Source: an uncultured Prevotella sp. (GTDB taxonomy: Bacteria > Bacteroidota > Bacteroidia > Bacteroidales > Bacteroidaceae). Taken from it: DNA of 16,692 nucleotides. A program made the position numbers and the translations under genes. The stretch is from positions 1 through 16,692 of the forward strand of contig URYG01000049.1 in the NCBI GenBank assembly GCA_900551985.1, in the 5' to 3' direction. The notes below the pieces were generated by a model, which was not told the DNA's origin, did no database searches, and saw only the letters and a program-made list of their open reading frames with translations. Below are positions 7,419 through 15,713 of this stretch, piece by piece. The first letter of the stretch is position 1. Each line of letters opens with the position of its first letter.

Positions 7419-8921
7419 TTATCTTACCTTGAACTTGTTGATACAGTCGATATAAGCCTCTACCGAAGCGGTTACGATATCGGTATCTGCACCGAAGCCA
7501 TAATATACATGACCATCGTACTCCACCTGCATGTGAACCTTACCTACATCGTCTGAACCCTTGTCGATTGCCTGGATGGTGAACTCCTTGAGGTTCATCT
7601 CCTTGGTGATGACCTTCTTGAGGGCACGGATGGCAGCATCTACAGGACCATTGCCTGATGAAGCAGCCTCGAACTTCTGACCAGCGATATTCAGACCGAT
7701 GCTTGCCACGCTCTTCACACCCTTGCCGGTAGTTACCTGCAACCAGTCGAGCTGAACACCATGCTTATCGGCAGAATCAGCACCAGCGAGCATCAATACA
7801 TCCTCATCGGTAACTTCCTTCTTCTTGTCAGCCAACTGGAGGAACTTCTTGTAGATCTTGTCGAGCTTCTCCTCGTCATCTACATTCACGCCGTTCACGT
7901 GGAGGCGATACTTCAGGGCAGCACGACCCGAGCGGGCTGTCAATACGATAGCGTTATCATCCAATCCCACATCCTTAGGGTCGATGATTTCGTAAGTCTG
8001 GACATTCTTCAATACGCCATCCTGGTGGATACCAGAAGAATGAGCGAAGGCATTGCGGCCCACGATCGCCTTGTTAGGCTGCACAGGCATGTTCATCAGA
8101 CTGCTTACCATTCGAGACATCGGAACAATCTTGGTTGTATTGATATTGGTATCAATATTGATGTTCTTGTGGCACTTCAGAATCATGGCGATTTCCTCGA
8201 GCGATGTATTACCCGCACGCTCACCGATACCATTGATAGTAACCTCCACCTGGCGGGCACCGTTCAATACACCCTGCAGGGTATTGGCAGTAGCCATACC
8301 GAGATCGTTGTGACAGTGGGTAGAGATGCAGGCATTCTCGATGCCATCCACGTGATCCATCAGATACTTGATCTTGGCACCATACTCATCCGGCAAGCAA
8401 TAACCGGTGGTATCAGGAATGTTGACTACGGTAGCACCTGCCTTGATGACAGCCTCTACCACGCGAGCCAGATACTCATTGTCAGTACGGCCAGCGTCCT
8501 CAGCGTAGAACTCCACATCTTCCACGTACTTCTTGGCATACTTCACGGCAGCCACAGCACGCTCGATGATTTCCTCGCGGGTAGAATTGAACTTATATTT
8601 GATGTGGCTATCGCTGGTACCGATACCCGTATGAATTCTCTTATGCTTGGCATACTGCAACGCCTCGGCAGCACAGTCGATATCCTTTTCCACCGCACGG
8701 GTCAGCGCACAGATGGTAGGCCATGTTACAGCCTTGGAAATCTCTACTACGGAATTGAAGTCACCCGGGCTTGAAATAGGGAATCCAGCCTCAATGACAT
8801 CAACGCCCAACTGCTCCAGAGCCTTAGCTACCTGAATCTTCTCTACGGTATTCAACTGGCATCCTGGAACCTGTTCGCCATCACGAAGGGTTGTGTCGAA
8901 AATAAATAATCTGTCACTCAT
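7419..8921 (-). CDS. leuA: 2-isopropylmalate synthase
   Basis: LeuA condenses 2-oxoisovalerate with acetyl-CoA, the committed leucine step. The 500-residue protein has the TIM-barrel motifs FDTTLRDGEQVPG (8-20; Arg13, metal Asp14), HCHNDLGMATAN (202-213; metal His202 and His204), and NGIGERAGNTSLEE (230-243). The C-terminal LeuA dimer/regulatory domain begins near residue 370 and ends with GADTDIVTASVEAYIDCINK (478-497), the element of leucine feedback inhibition. It is the first enzyme gene of the operon and lies downstream of a leader peptide and terminator. Its sequence is clearly different from the second synthase (3762-5360): here the specificity blocks are of LeuA type (PGCQL, EAGFPISSPGDF), so the two are not a recent duplication. 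Confidence 0.96.
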   Translation of the reverse strand: MSDRLFIFDTTLRDGEQVPGCQLNTVEKIQVAKALEQLGVDVIEAGFPISSPGDFNSVVEISKAVTWPTICALTRAVEKDIDCAAEALQYAKHKRIHTGIGTSDSHIKYKFNSTREEIIERAVAAVKYAKKYVEDVEFYAEDAGRTDNEYLARVVEAVIKAGATVVNIPDTTGYCLPDEYGAKIKYLMDHVDGIENACISTHCHNDLGMATANTLQGVLNGARQVEVTINGIGERAGNTSLEEIAMILKCHKNINIDTNINTTKIVPMSRMVSSLMNMPVQPNKAIVGRNAFAHSSGIHQDGVLKNVQTYEIIDPKDVGLDDNAIVLTARSGRAALKYRLHVNGVNVDDEEKLDKIYKKFLQLADKKKEVTDEDVLMLAGADSADKHGVQLDWLQVTTGKGVKSVASIGLNIAGQKFEAASSGNGPVDAAIRALKKVITKEMNLKEFTIQAIDKGSDDVGKVHMQVEYDGHVYYGFGADTDIVTASVEAYIDCINKFKVR

Positions 8922-8961
8922 ATCTCTTAAATATTTTTATTTCTCTTATTAATTAAAGCTT

Positions 8962-8993
8962 TTGCCCTTACAGGGGCAACATTATGCCCTTAC
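8962..8993 (-). promoter_or_regulatory. Switchable hairpins just upstream of leuA
   Basis: The + strand 9-mer TGCCCTTAC is present twice (8963-8971 and 8985-8993), with GGGGCAA (8973-8979) between. In the mRNA the middle UUGCCCC can pair with GGGCA on either side, giving two mutually exclusive short hairpins (6 bp for 8962-8967 with 8974-8979). They lie between the attenuator terminator and the leuA start. Their role is unknown; they could protect the 5' end of read-through transcript or be a chance feature. Confidence 0.4.
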
Positions 8994-9016
8994 TATTGGC
9001 CAGGGCGTAAGATATT

Positions 9017-9060
9017 AAAAAAGCCTTTCTCACTCCCATATACGGAAGTGTAGAAAGGCT
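9017..9060 (-). terminator. Attenuator terminator of the leu operon leader
   Basis: On the - strand AGCCTTTCT (9060-9052) pairs with AGAAAGGCT (9030-9022). After one bulged A, CACTTCC pairs with GGGAGTG, including one G-U pair, closing a 6-nt loop. A run of six T follows. This is a strong intrinsic terminator lying about 100 bp before leuA and 22 bp after the leader-peptide stop. Confidence 0.92.
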
Positions 9061-9106
9061 CTATATATTCAAACCGCTGAACTATACGCACACCTTATCA
9101 CTTCCG
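9043..9106 (-). promoter_or_regulatory. Antiterminator pairing of the leu leader
   Basis: The leader segment CGGAAGTG (9106-9099 on the - strand, inside the leader ORF just after its Ile/Leu codons) is an exact 8-nt complement of CACTTCCG (9050-9043), which is the inner 5' arm of the terminator hairpin, and a flanking G-U pair extends it. If the ribosome stalls at the control codons the two pair and the terminator cannot form. If it runs on to the stop at 9082-9084 it covers the first segment and the terminator folds. This is the usual logic of amino acid attenuators; the pairing is seen, the mechanism is inferred. Confidence 0.8.
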
Positions 9107-9171
9107 CCTACATGCTGCAGTCGAAGTCGAATAATAATAATGCTTGTAATATTCAACGCTAATGCTCTCAT
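9082..9171 (-). CDS. Branched-chain amino acid leader peptide (attenuator ORF)
   Basis: A 29-codon ORF beginning ATG at 9171 and ending TAG at 9084-9082. It contains NITSIIIIRLRLQ at residues 7-19: four consecutive ATT (Ile) codons at 9141-9130, then CGA CTT CGA CTG. Leu is also encoded at residues 4 and 6, so 9 of the first 18 residues are Ile or Leu. It lies about 33 bp after the predicted transcription start, directly before the antiterminator and terminator, and upstream of genes for leucine and (via CimA) isoleucine synthesis. The product is probably made only as a sensor of charged tRNA-Ile and tRNA-Leu. An A-rich stretch precedes the ATG in place of a Shine-Dalgarno box. The whole stretch between leuA and dnaB (8922-9382) is otherwise without genes. 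Confidence 0.85.
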   Translation of the reverse strand: MRALALNITSIIIIRLRLQHVGGSDKVCV

Positions 9172-9208
9172 ATTTTTCTATTTTTATATGTTATATATTT
9201 ATCGCTGG

Positions 9209-9240
9209 CAAAGGTAATCATTTTCTCTGATATACGCAAA
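9209..9240 (-). promoter_or_regulatory. Promoter of the leu operon
   Basis: On the - strand TTTG (9240-9237), a 20-bp spacer and TACCTTTG (9216-9209) match the Bacteroidetes vegetative promoter. Transcription should begin near 9205-9202, about 33 nt before the leader-peptide ATG. Between this promoter and the dnaB stop (9241-9382) the DNA is AT-rich; a short stem of AAATCT/AGATTT near 9304-9317 is the only candidate dnaB terminator and is weak. Confidence 0.85.
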
Positions 9241-9382
9241 CAATTTATAACTTTTTTAATAGAAAATCTTTCAAATTGCCATTTTCCGCCTAATTTTTAC
9301 CCAAAATCTAGAGATTTGAGCAGTTTCTATACCAGATTATTCAGAAAAAGAACGTTCTGATACGAAATTATTCTCTTTTCTA

Positions 9383-10909
9383 CTAGAAAGGTAACGGACC
9401 GTCAGGTCCTGTCATCGGCGGAGGAGGAATGGCACCACTGGCAATCATCCCATCAGCAGCCCCACCATTCATCTTGGAGCCCATGATTTCACCACCCTCC
9501 TGTACTGGAGTATAGGAATCGGTAGGATCCTGGAAGCGGGTGAACTCGCCACGGAAGTTGAGGAGTACATCTCCGGTGGCACCCTTACGGTGCTTGGCGA
9601 TGATGATCTGCGCCATACCATGGAGATCGTTTCCCTTTTCATCCTGATAGATGTGATAGTATTCCGGACGATGAACGAAGAGTACCATATCGGCATCCTG
9701 CTCGATGGCTCCGGATTCACGGAGGTCGCTCAACTGAGGTCGTTTTCCTTCGAGACCCTCACGACTTTCTACGTTACGCGAGAGCTGAGAGAGGGCGAGT
9801 ACCGGGATATTCAACTCCTTGGCAAGACCCTTGAGGGAACGTGAGATGGTGGAAACCTCTTCCTGACGGCTACCGAACTTCATACCGTTGGCATTCATCA
9901 GCTGGAGGTAGTCGATCATCAACAGCTTCACTCCCTTCTCTCTCACCAGTCGGCGCGCCTTGGTTCTCAATTCGAATACGGAGAGACCCGGAGTATCATC
10001 TATATAAATAGGTGCACCCGTGAGCGAACGGATCTTCTTGTCCAGACGCTCCCACTCGCTTGGATCCAACTGACCGTTCAGGATCTTCTTACCCGAAATC
10101 TCGCAGACATTCGAGATAAGACGGTTGACCAGCTGAACGTTGTTCATTTCAAGCGAGAAGAATCCGATAGGCACCCCGTGATCTACCGCCACATTCTTGG
10201 CGATACTCAGCGCAAAAGAAGTCTTACCCATGGCAGGACGTCCGGCGATGATCACCAGGTCGGAAGGCTGCCAACCGGAAGTCATATCATCCATCTGCTG
10301 GTAACCGGTAGGAATACCCGTAAGTCCGCCCTTGTTCTGGGCGGCACGCTGCAGGATATCCACGGCATCCTTGATCACCGGATCAATCTGGGTGTAATCC
10401 TGCTTCATGTTACCCTGGGAGAGCTGGAAAAGCTCACCCTCGGCATGCTGCATGAGTTCATCCACATCCACACCCTCATCATACGCCTGGGTCTCGATGT
10501 CGCCGGCATAATGGATGAGTTGTCGCTGCAGATATTTCTGCGCCAGGATTCGGGCGTGGTACTCGATGTGGGCAGCCGAAGCCACCTGCGAGGAAATCTC
10601 CATCAGGTAACCGGCTCCACCCACCTTCTCGATGGCGCCCATCTTGGTGAGTTCATCCGTAACGGTCATGATATCCACGGGGCGCTCCTCCATATTCATG
10701 GTCTGAATCGCCTCGTAGATTTTCTGATGTCTCGGATCATAGAAGGTTTCGGGTTTCAGCATCTCGGATACCACCGAAAAAGCATCGGTATCAATCATCA
10801 ATGCACCCAGAACCACCTTTTCCAACTCCACCGCCTGCGGTTGCAGGTGGGCGTAGTTGGTATCTATCTGTGTCTTGTTATTGTTATTTCTATTCTGATT
10901 TATCGGCAT
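9383..10909 (-). CDS. dnaB: Replicative DNA helicase
   Basis: DnaB is the hexameric ring helicase that unwinds DNA 5'-3' at the replication fork. The 508-residue protein has the N-terminal DnaB domain (about 22-125, beginning PQAVELEKVVLGALMID), a linker, and a RecA-type motor: Walker A GRPAMGKTS (223-231), FSLEM (251-255), Walker B LLMIDYLQL (329-337), LSQLSRNVESR (373-383) and KHRKGATG (439-446). There is no intein in the P-loop. The C-terminal tail from about 470 is Gly/Pro-rich and ends GPDGPLPF, resembling the tip of single-strand binding protein. The start ATG lies inside the end of the preceding TPR gene (20-bp overlap), so translation is probably coupled. It ends a five-gene leftward run starting at 16358. 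Confidence 0.97.
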   Translation of the reverse strand: MPINQNRNNNNKTQIDTNYAHLQPQAVELEKVVLGALMIDTDAFSVVSEMLKPETFYDPRHQKIYEAIQTMNMEERPVDIMTVTDELTKMGAIEKVGGAGYLMEISSQVASAAHIEYHARILAQKYLQRQLIHYAGDIETQAYDEGVDVDELMQHAEGELFQLSQGNMKQDYTQIDPVIKDAVDILQRAAQNKGGLTGIPTGYQQMDDMTSGWQPSDLVIIAGRPAMGKTSFALSIAKNVAVDHGVPIGFFSLEMNNVQLVNRLISNVCEISGKKILNGQLDPSEWERLDKKIRSLTGAPIYIDDTPGLSVFELRTKARRLVREKGVKLLMIDYLQLMNANGMKFGSRQEEVSTISRSLKGLAKELNIPVLALSQLSRNVESREGLEGKRPQLSDLRESGAIEQDADMVLFVHRPEYYHIYQDEKGNDLHGMAQIIIAKHRKGATGDVLLNFRGEFTRFQDPTDSYTPVQEGGEIMGSKMNGGAADGMIASGAIPPPPMTGPDGPLPF

Positions 10910-13559
10910 ACTTCTTTAATTCTTTTTGCGATTGCTGGTGCTCAGCCACTATCTGATTATAGACAATCATGATATCCGTGTAAGAACATCCATAGTTCTT
11001 CAACCATTTATAGTCTTCCCTAAGGACTTCAAAGAATACATCCTCATCCTTTTCTACATAATAGGCATAAGCCCTGAAGAAAGGTCCCACAGCCTTTTTC
11101 GGCTGATGTTCAATCAATGCCAGGAGACCGAGCGAATAGTTGTTGTATGCTTCGGCAGCCTTGTCATTCTTCATCATCTTGAAGAAGAGGTCCATCGCCT
11201 GCATCATCATATTCTTCGGATCCTTACCTGATTTTTTCATCTTCTCGAAACTACCGAAAAGGTCGTTCACCTCGGCGAAATATTCATCCAGGCGCTGATG
11301 AGCCTTCTGGAAGTTCTCTTCCGCATGTTCGCCACCTGTCTTGATAAGCAGCTGTGTAAGCAGGGCTCCCGCCATCTGACTCTCAGGATGGGTATAATCC
11401 AGCTCGTAAGCCAGCGGCAGTGCCTCTACAAGTCTGTTGTCCATGACGATGAACTTCAGTTTATCCAGTTTCAACTCGAAGAGTTCCTCTTCTGAGAATG
11501 AATCCTTGAACTCCATCAGCTTGTCGAAATTCTCCAGATACTCATCCACCTGGCTGAGTTTACGATAGCAGATGCCCAGCTGCAGATATACCTGCTTCAA
11601 GTCTGGCTGCATCTTCAGCATCTCCTTGAAGTGATCGACAGCCATGCGAAGACTATGATCGTCTTCCTTCTGCATACATACCCATCCCTTCATAAAGTGC
11701 ATCTCCAGCGTGTCGCATGGCACACCTTCCAACATCACATCAACCATGTCTGGGAACTCGCGGCGGAAGGAATAGCGGGCTATAGCCATGCGGTACTTAT
11801 CGAAGAATTCATCCTGGAAAAGAGGACCTGCCAAGACTGCATAGGCTGGTTTGTCATCATCCAGCTCGTCGAGGATAGTGAAGAGTTCATCCTTCTCTTT
11901 ATAGAACTTGGAAAAGCGCAGGAGATTGCGGATGTAGTTGATACGGATACGCTTTGCACGATGCTCTTGAGGCTCCTTGAAAAATTCATCAACAATCTCT
12001 TCCTCATCTGCAGACTCGCTGCCATCTCCCTCATCCTCAGGGTCATCGTAACAGTCAACAATATTCTCCGGTATCTCATTAGGATGAGAGATGATCAGGT
12101 TTGCCAGGGAATAGGCATCGGCAGGACATGATCTTGCAGTAGAACAGAAAGCCTTGCAGAACTTTCTCTTCTCATCTACGAATCCGAGAGCCTCGGTTAT
12201 ATGAGGATTCTTCAGATAGAAAGGCATGAACCAATTGTACAGATGAGTAAAGAACTCTGTCTGGTCTCGTAACATTTTAAACTGCGGCAAGAGGATATCA
12301 ATGCCCTTATCCATCATTTCATCCATAGAGAGCGGACTATCCACACCCACGTTGAGAGCAGGGTCCCCATCCTCGTCGGTATTGATATCGACAGAACGGA
12401 TAGGACTCTCCTCTTCCGAAGGTTCCTCGTCATCCTCGACTCCGAAGATATTTCGCATATCCTCATCAGCCTCCAGCAAATCGGCTACCTTATTCTTCAG
12501 GCTGCCGAGGAAACGTTTTGACAGCGATGACATAATATCGTTGGTATAGTCGATAGACTTCTGCTCGCTGAATACAGTCACGGCAAGCATCTTCTGGGCT
12601 TTGATGATTTCGGCAAGCAAGTCTGAATCATTCTTGCAATCCTCGGTCAACTGTTCTGCAAAGCTGCGGAAATCAGGTTGCTGTTCGTAGTAGCTGGAAT
12701 TCATGGAAACCAGCAGCCATCCCAGGAGGGCACGCACCTTCACCTCATCGTCATCAGTCTGACGGTAGATATCGTAGAGCAGAGTGAATTTTCCCATATC
12801 AAAGACGGTGGCAGCGGAGAGCGTAATGGCACTCACCAGCAGCTGGGAGGTCAAGGAATCAACAGTAGGCGAAAGGATGGTGTCCTTAACAGCAGCACGT
12901 TCCTCATCATTCCAATATCCAGAAGAGACAAATCTGCCGAAAATCTTTTCGCGACACTCTTCCCACTCCTGATACAGAGTGGCTGAAGCCTGATCCTGCT
13001 CCTCTTTCGAGAGGTCGTGATTCAGGAAAAGCATCGCCTCTCGGGAAACGAATTTCTCGAGGGTTGGCTTCACCTCTTTGATATCAATCTCCTCGCCCTG
13101 CTTTTTCAAATCCTTGAAAACACCCAGTTCTGAACGGATATCCATCTCGATATCTACCAGGAACTGGTCGAGTTCTGAAATTGATTCGGAGACTAATTTC
13201 GCTCTACCCTCAGGTGTCGTTTCCGGGATTTTAAACTCCTTTATAGCTTTGGCATCCAGCTTGAGAAAGCTAAGCTTTTCATTAGAAATCTTCTTGCGTT
13301 GGAAGAGACTCAAATTGGCGATAACGGTTGACAGTAAACCTTGCACCAGACGGTCTATATACGGCTGATGGTTCGGACTGTTTTTTATGATAGCAAAGAG
13401 CATTGGATTGCATTCGGCGAAACGCTGCTGATGAATCAATTGACGCATTTCTGCAACATTCTCCAATAACTCCTTCTGGTCCAAAGACTCATTTTCTGGG
13501 TTATTAGACTCATTTTCTGAGTTATTAGACTCTTCTGACAAATTTACTTCTTCTGACAT
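10890..13559 (-). CDS. Large cytoplasmic TPR-like protein of unknown function, upstream of dnaB
   Basis: The 889-residue product has no signal peptide or membrane segment and is rich in Glu and Asp. The N-terminus (7-28) is a low-complexity Asn/Ser/Glu segment. The middle is helical with two strongly acidic linkers (about 373-400 and 505-530). TPR-like helix pairs lie in the C-terminal third: a canonical one at about 620-672 (FMKGWVCMQK then AVDHFKEMLKMQPDLKQVYLQLG), and others around 690-760 and 800-840. I do not recognise it as a named family; it looks like the large TPR proteins of Bacteroidales. It starts 12 bp after the lipoprotein gene and overlaps dnaB by 20 bp, so it is made together with the helicase. 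That hints at, but does not show, a link to replication or general proteostasis. Confidence 0.88.
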   Translation of the reverse strand: MSEEVNLSEESNNSENESNNPENESLDQKELLENVAEMRQLIHQQRFAECNPMLFAIIKNSPNHQPYIDRLVQGLLSTVIANLSLFQRKKISNEKLSFLKLDAKAIKEFKIPETTPEGRAKLVSESISELDQFLVDIEMDIRSELGVFKDLKKQGEEIDIKEVKPTLEKFVSREAMLFLNHDLSKEEQDQASATLYQEWEECREKIFGRFVSSGYWNDEERAAVKDTILSPTVDSLTSQLLVSAITLSAATVFDMGKFTLLYDIYRQTDDDEVKVRALLGWLLVSMNSSYYEQQPDFRSFAEQLTEDCKNDSDLLAEIIKAQKMLAVTVFSEQKSIDYTNDIMSSLSKRFLGSLKNKVADLLEADEDMRNIFGVEDDEEPSEEESPIRSVDINTDEDGDPALNVGVDSPLSMDEMMDKGIDILLPQFKMLRDQTEFFTHLYNWFMPFYLKNPHITEALGFVDEKRKFCKAFCSTARSCPADAYSLANLIISHPNEIPENIVDCYDDPEDEGDGSESADEEEIVDEFFKEPQEHRAKRIRINYIRNLLRFSKFYKEKDELFTILDELDDDKPAYAVLAGPLFQDEFFDKYRMAIARYSFRREFPDMVDVMLEGVPCDTLEMHFMKGWVCMQKEDDHSLRMAVDHFKEMLKMQPDLKQVYLQLGICYRKLSQVDEYLENFDKLMEFKDSFSEEELFELKLDKLKFIVMDNRLVEALPLAYELDYTHPESQMAGALLTQLLIKTGGEHAEENFQKAHQRLDEYFAEVNDLFGSFEKMKKSGKDPKNMMMQAMDLFFKMMKNDKAAEAYNNYSLGLLALIEHQPKKAVGPFFRAYAYYVEKDEDVFFEVLREDYKWLKNYGCSYTDIMIVYNQIVAEHQQSQKELKKYADKSE
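13486..13527. repeat. 21-bp tandem repeat in the 5' end of the TPR gene
   Basis: Two 21-bp units (13486-13506 and 13507-13527) differ at one base, and a third partial copy (GACTC) follows. They encode the repeated residues NSENES and NPENES near the N-terminus of the 889-residue protein. Being a multiple of three, copy-number change would lengthen the acidic tail without a frameshift. Confidence 0.85.
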
Positions 13560-13571
13560 AATTGTAGTTGT

Positions 13572-14489
13572 TTAATTGTTAATATCTGCCACCTTGAGGT
13601 CTCGCTGGCGAGGCTCCATAGCGTGACTGTACTTTAATTTTGGCAGATTGCTAACGGTTTGGGCATCAATACCATAATACTTGGTCAGTAAGGCGGCATA
13701 GTGGTGTATGCCATTCTTATTGATGCTATCTACAGCGATGTCGTAAGCTTTCACGAATCTGTCGATTTGATTTTTTCTTCGGGGTTCTCTCTTCAGTTTG
13801 CTGCGGAAGGCGATGACTCCCAACTGGAGGTTCTTGTCTCTACTGTCCGCCAGTGCCACATGCTTTGCCATTCTTGCCTGTGTGGCGTATGGCTCCGGCA
13901 TCCAGGCAGCATCCATCTCATTGTTGAGGAGCATGCGCAGGCGGATGTTCAGGTCGTTGATCTGCACGCGATATACATCATACTTGGTCTTCACGCTGTC
14001 GATGACAAGCGTAGAGAGATAATCGGTGGCAGAATGACGGGTCATGGCTATCATCTTGTCAGACAGCTGCTTCAGCTCCGAGATACGCGCCTTGCGGTTG
14101 GTGATGAGCTGCCAGTACAGATTGGTAGAGACAGGATAGAAGAGCTGTGTGCCCTGCTTCTGCAGGCGGGTAGCTCTCACCAGGTCGGTCACCGTACCCT
14201 CTACCCTTTTTCGGGCGATGGCTGTATCGCAGTCCATCTGCGCATTGTAGCGATAGAGATGTACCGTTACCCCCTGCTTCAGGAAGATGCTGTCCTCGTA
14301 AGCCAGATATACCGGAAGGCAATCGAGCGTAGGCATCACACCCACCTTGAGCGAAGCCCGGTCGATGCTGTCGAGTCGGGCCTTCTCCAGTTTGCTCAGT
14401 CGCAGTCGCTTCTGCTGTGAATCGCCGCAACTGGCCATTCCCAGCAGAAGTGCTGAAACCAAACATATCATGATTGAAAATTTCTTCAT
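13572..14489 (-). CDS. Substrate-binding-protein-like lipoprotein
   Basis: The 305-residue protein begins with a lipoprotein signal: MKKFS, a hydrophobic stretch, and GMASC with the lipidated Cys21. The mature part resembles periplasmic binding proteins of the NMT1/SsuA/ThiY type: LKVGVMPTLDCLPVYLAYEDSIF (47-69) with LKQGVTV after it is the typical first strand-helix pair, and LLNNEMDAAWMPEPYATQA (187-205) is the typical hinge region where such proteins read N-x-x-D-A-x-x-x-x-E-P. Known members bind sulfonates, nitrate, thiamine precursors or metals for an ABC importer. No permease or ATPase gene is adjacent, so the ligand is open and it may work with a distant transporter or as a sensor. It lies between rlmI (42-bp gap) and the large TPR gene (12-bp gap). 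Confidence 0.82.
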   Translation of the reverse strand: MKKFSIMICLVSALLLGMASCGDSQQKRLRLSKLEKARLDSIDRASLKVGVMPTLDCLPVYLAYEDSIFLKQGVTVHLYRYNAQMDCDTAIARKRVEGTVTDLVRATRLQKQGTQLFYPVSTNLYWQLITNRKARISELKQLSDKMIAMTRHSATDYLSTLVIDSVKTKYDVYRVQINDLNIRLRMLLNNEMDAAWMPEPYATQARMAKHVALADSRDKNLQLGVIAFRSKLKREPRRKNQIDRFVKAYDIAVDSINKNGIHHYAALLTKYYGIDAQTVSNLPKLKYSHAMEPRQRDLKVADINN

Positions 14490-14531
14490 TGTATTTCTAC
14501 TCCTTTAACTTCCTGATATGCGAAAGTTCAG

Positions 14532-15713
14532 TTACTCCACATAAAGCACGAGTCCCTTCAGGTATTCGCCTTCAGGATGATAGATGTTGATAGGATGATC
14601 GGCTGGCTGATGCAACTGGTGCAGGATGCGAACCTTTCTTCCTGCCTGGGCTGCTGCGGTAAACACAGCGTTGCGGAAATTATCCTTGGTCACCACCTGA
14701 GAGCAGCTGAATGTGAAGAGGATCCCTCCCTTCTTGATTCTCTGCAAGCCCTTCACATTCAGGCGGGTATATCCCTTCAGCGCATTGCGCAATGCCGCAC
14801 GGTGCTTGGCAAAGGCAGGAGGATCGAGGATGATGAGATCATACTGCTGGTCGTGCTCATCCAGATACTTGAAGGCATCCTCGCAGATGGCCTCGTGGCG
14901 TGGGTCGCCAGGGAAGTTGAGAGCGATGTTCTCATTGGTCAGCTCGATAGCCTTGGCGCTGCTGTCCACGGAGTGAACCGCCTTGGCATTGCCGCGCATG
15001 GCATAGACTGAGAATCCGCCGGTATAGCAGAACATGTTGAGCACGCTCTTGCCCTTGGCGTAATGCTCGAGCAGGGAGCGGTTCTCACGCTGATCTACGA
15101 AGAAACCGGTCTTCTGACCGCGCAGCCAGTCGATATGGAACTTCAATCCGTTCTCCACAGCCACGTCATCGGCATCGCCACCCAGGATGAAGCCATTCTC
15201 CTGGCGCAGGTCGGCCTTGTATGGCAGGGTGGTCTCACTCTTGTAGTAGATGTTCTGCAGCTCATCGCCCATCACCTGCTTCAGCGCCTTGGCAATCTCC
15301 ATACGGCATACGTGCATACCCACACTGTGAGCCTGCATCACGGCAGTAGGACCATAGCAGTCGATAACGAGACCCGGCAGGTTATCTCCCTCGCCATGCA
15401 CCAGTCGATAGGTGTTGTTGTTGGGATTTCCGGCGATATCTACCGCCAGTCGCATCTTGTAAGCCGACTCCAGACGGGCGCACCAGAACTCGTTATCGAT
15501 ATCCACATCGCTGAAGGAGAGCACTCTCACGGCGATGGAACCGATCTGATAGTGACCGATGGCGATGAAGTCGCCCGCAGAAGTGAACACCCTTACGGTT
15601 TCACCTTCCTCTATATCATTGTCCATGCGCTGGATAGCGCCGGAGAATATCCATGGATGGAATCTCTTGAGAGATTCTTCTTTTCCTTTCTTTAAATATA
15701 CGTTCTTATACAT
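14532..15713 (-). CDS. rlmI: 23S rRNA (cytosine-C5)-methyltransferase, RlmI family
   Basis: The 393-residue protein has the three-part RlmI layout. An N-terminal PUA domain (about 1-75) contains RFHPWIFSGAI (17-27) and VRVFTSAGDFIAIG. A central EEHEE domain covers about 75-190. A Rossmann methyltransferase domain has FVDQRENR (205-212), SAM-binding LNMFCYTGGFSVYA (225-238), DPPAFAK (297-303) and SCS with the likely catalytic Cys337. E. coli RlmI makes m5C1962 in 23S rRNA, and the family length there is about 396. It is 33 bp downstream of the exonuclease gene. Its start region is duplicated upstream (see the direct repeat at 15704-15742). The exact target base in this organism is assumed from the family. 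Confidence 0.92.
   Translation of the reverse strand: MYKNVYLKKGKEESLKRFHPWIFSGAIQRMDNDIEEGETVRVFTSAGDFIAIGHYQIGSIAVRVLSFSDVDIDNEFWCARLESAYKMRLAVDIAGNPNNNTYRLVHGEGDNLPGLVIDCYGPTAVMQAHSVGMHVCRMEIAKALKQVMGDELQNIYYKSETTLPYKADLRQENGFILGGDADDVAVENGLKFHIDWLRGQKTGFFVDQRENRSLLEHYAKGKSVLNMFCYTGGFSVYAMRGNAKAVHSVDSSAKAIELTNENIALNFPGDPRHEAICEDAFKYLDEHDQQYDLIILDPPAFAKHRAALRNALKGYTRLNVKGLQRIKKGGILFTFSCSQVVTKDNFRNAVFTAAAQAGRKVRILHQLHQPADHPINIYHPEGEYLKGLVLYVE

Noticed and set aside
7761..8774. Long + strand reading frame of 337 codons
   Set aside because: It is antisense to leuA and has no domain signature.
9300..9382. Strong intrinsic terminator for dnaB
   Set aside because: Only short AT-rich stems (for example TCAGAA/TTCTGA and AAATCT/AGATTT) are seen, without a convincing GC-rich stem and T-run.
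10220..10260. Intein in dnaB
   Set aside because: The P-loop GRPAMGKTS is uninterrupted and the protein is of normal length.
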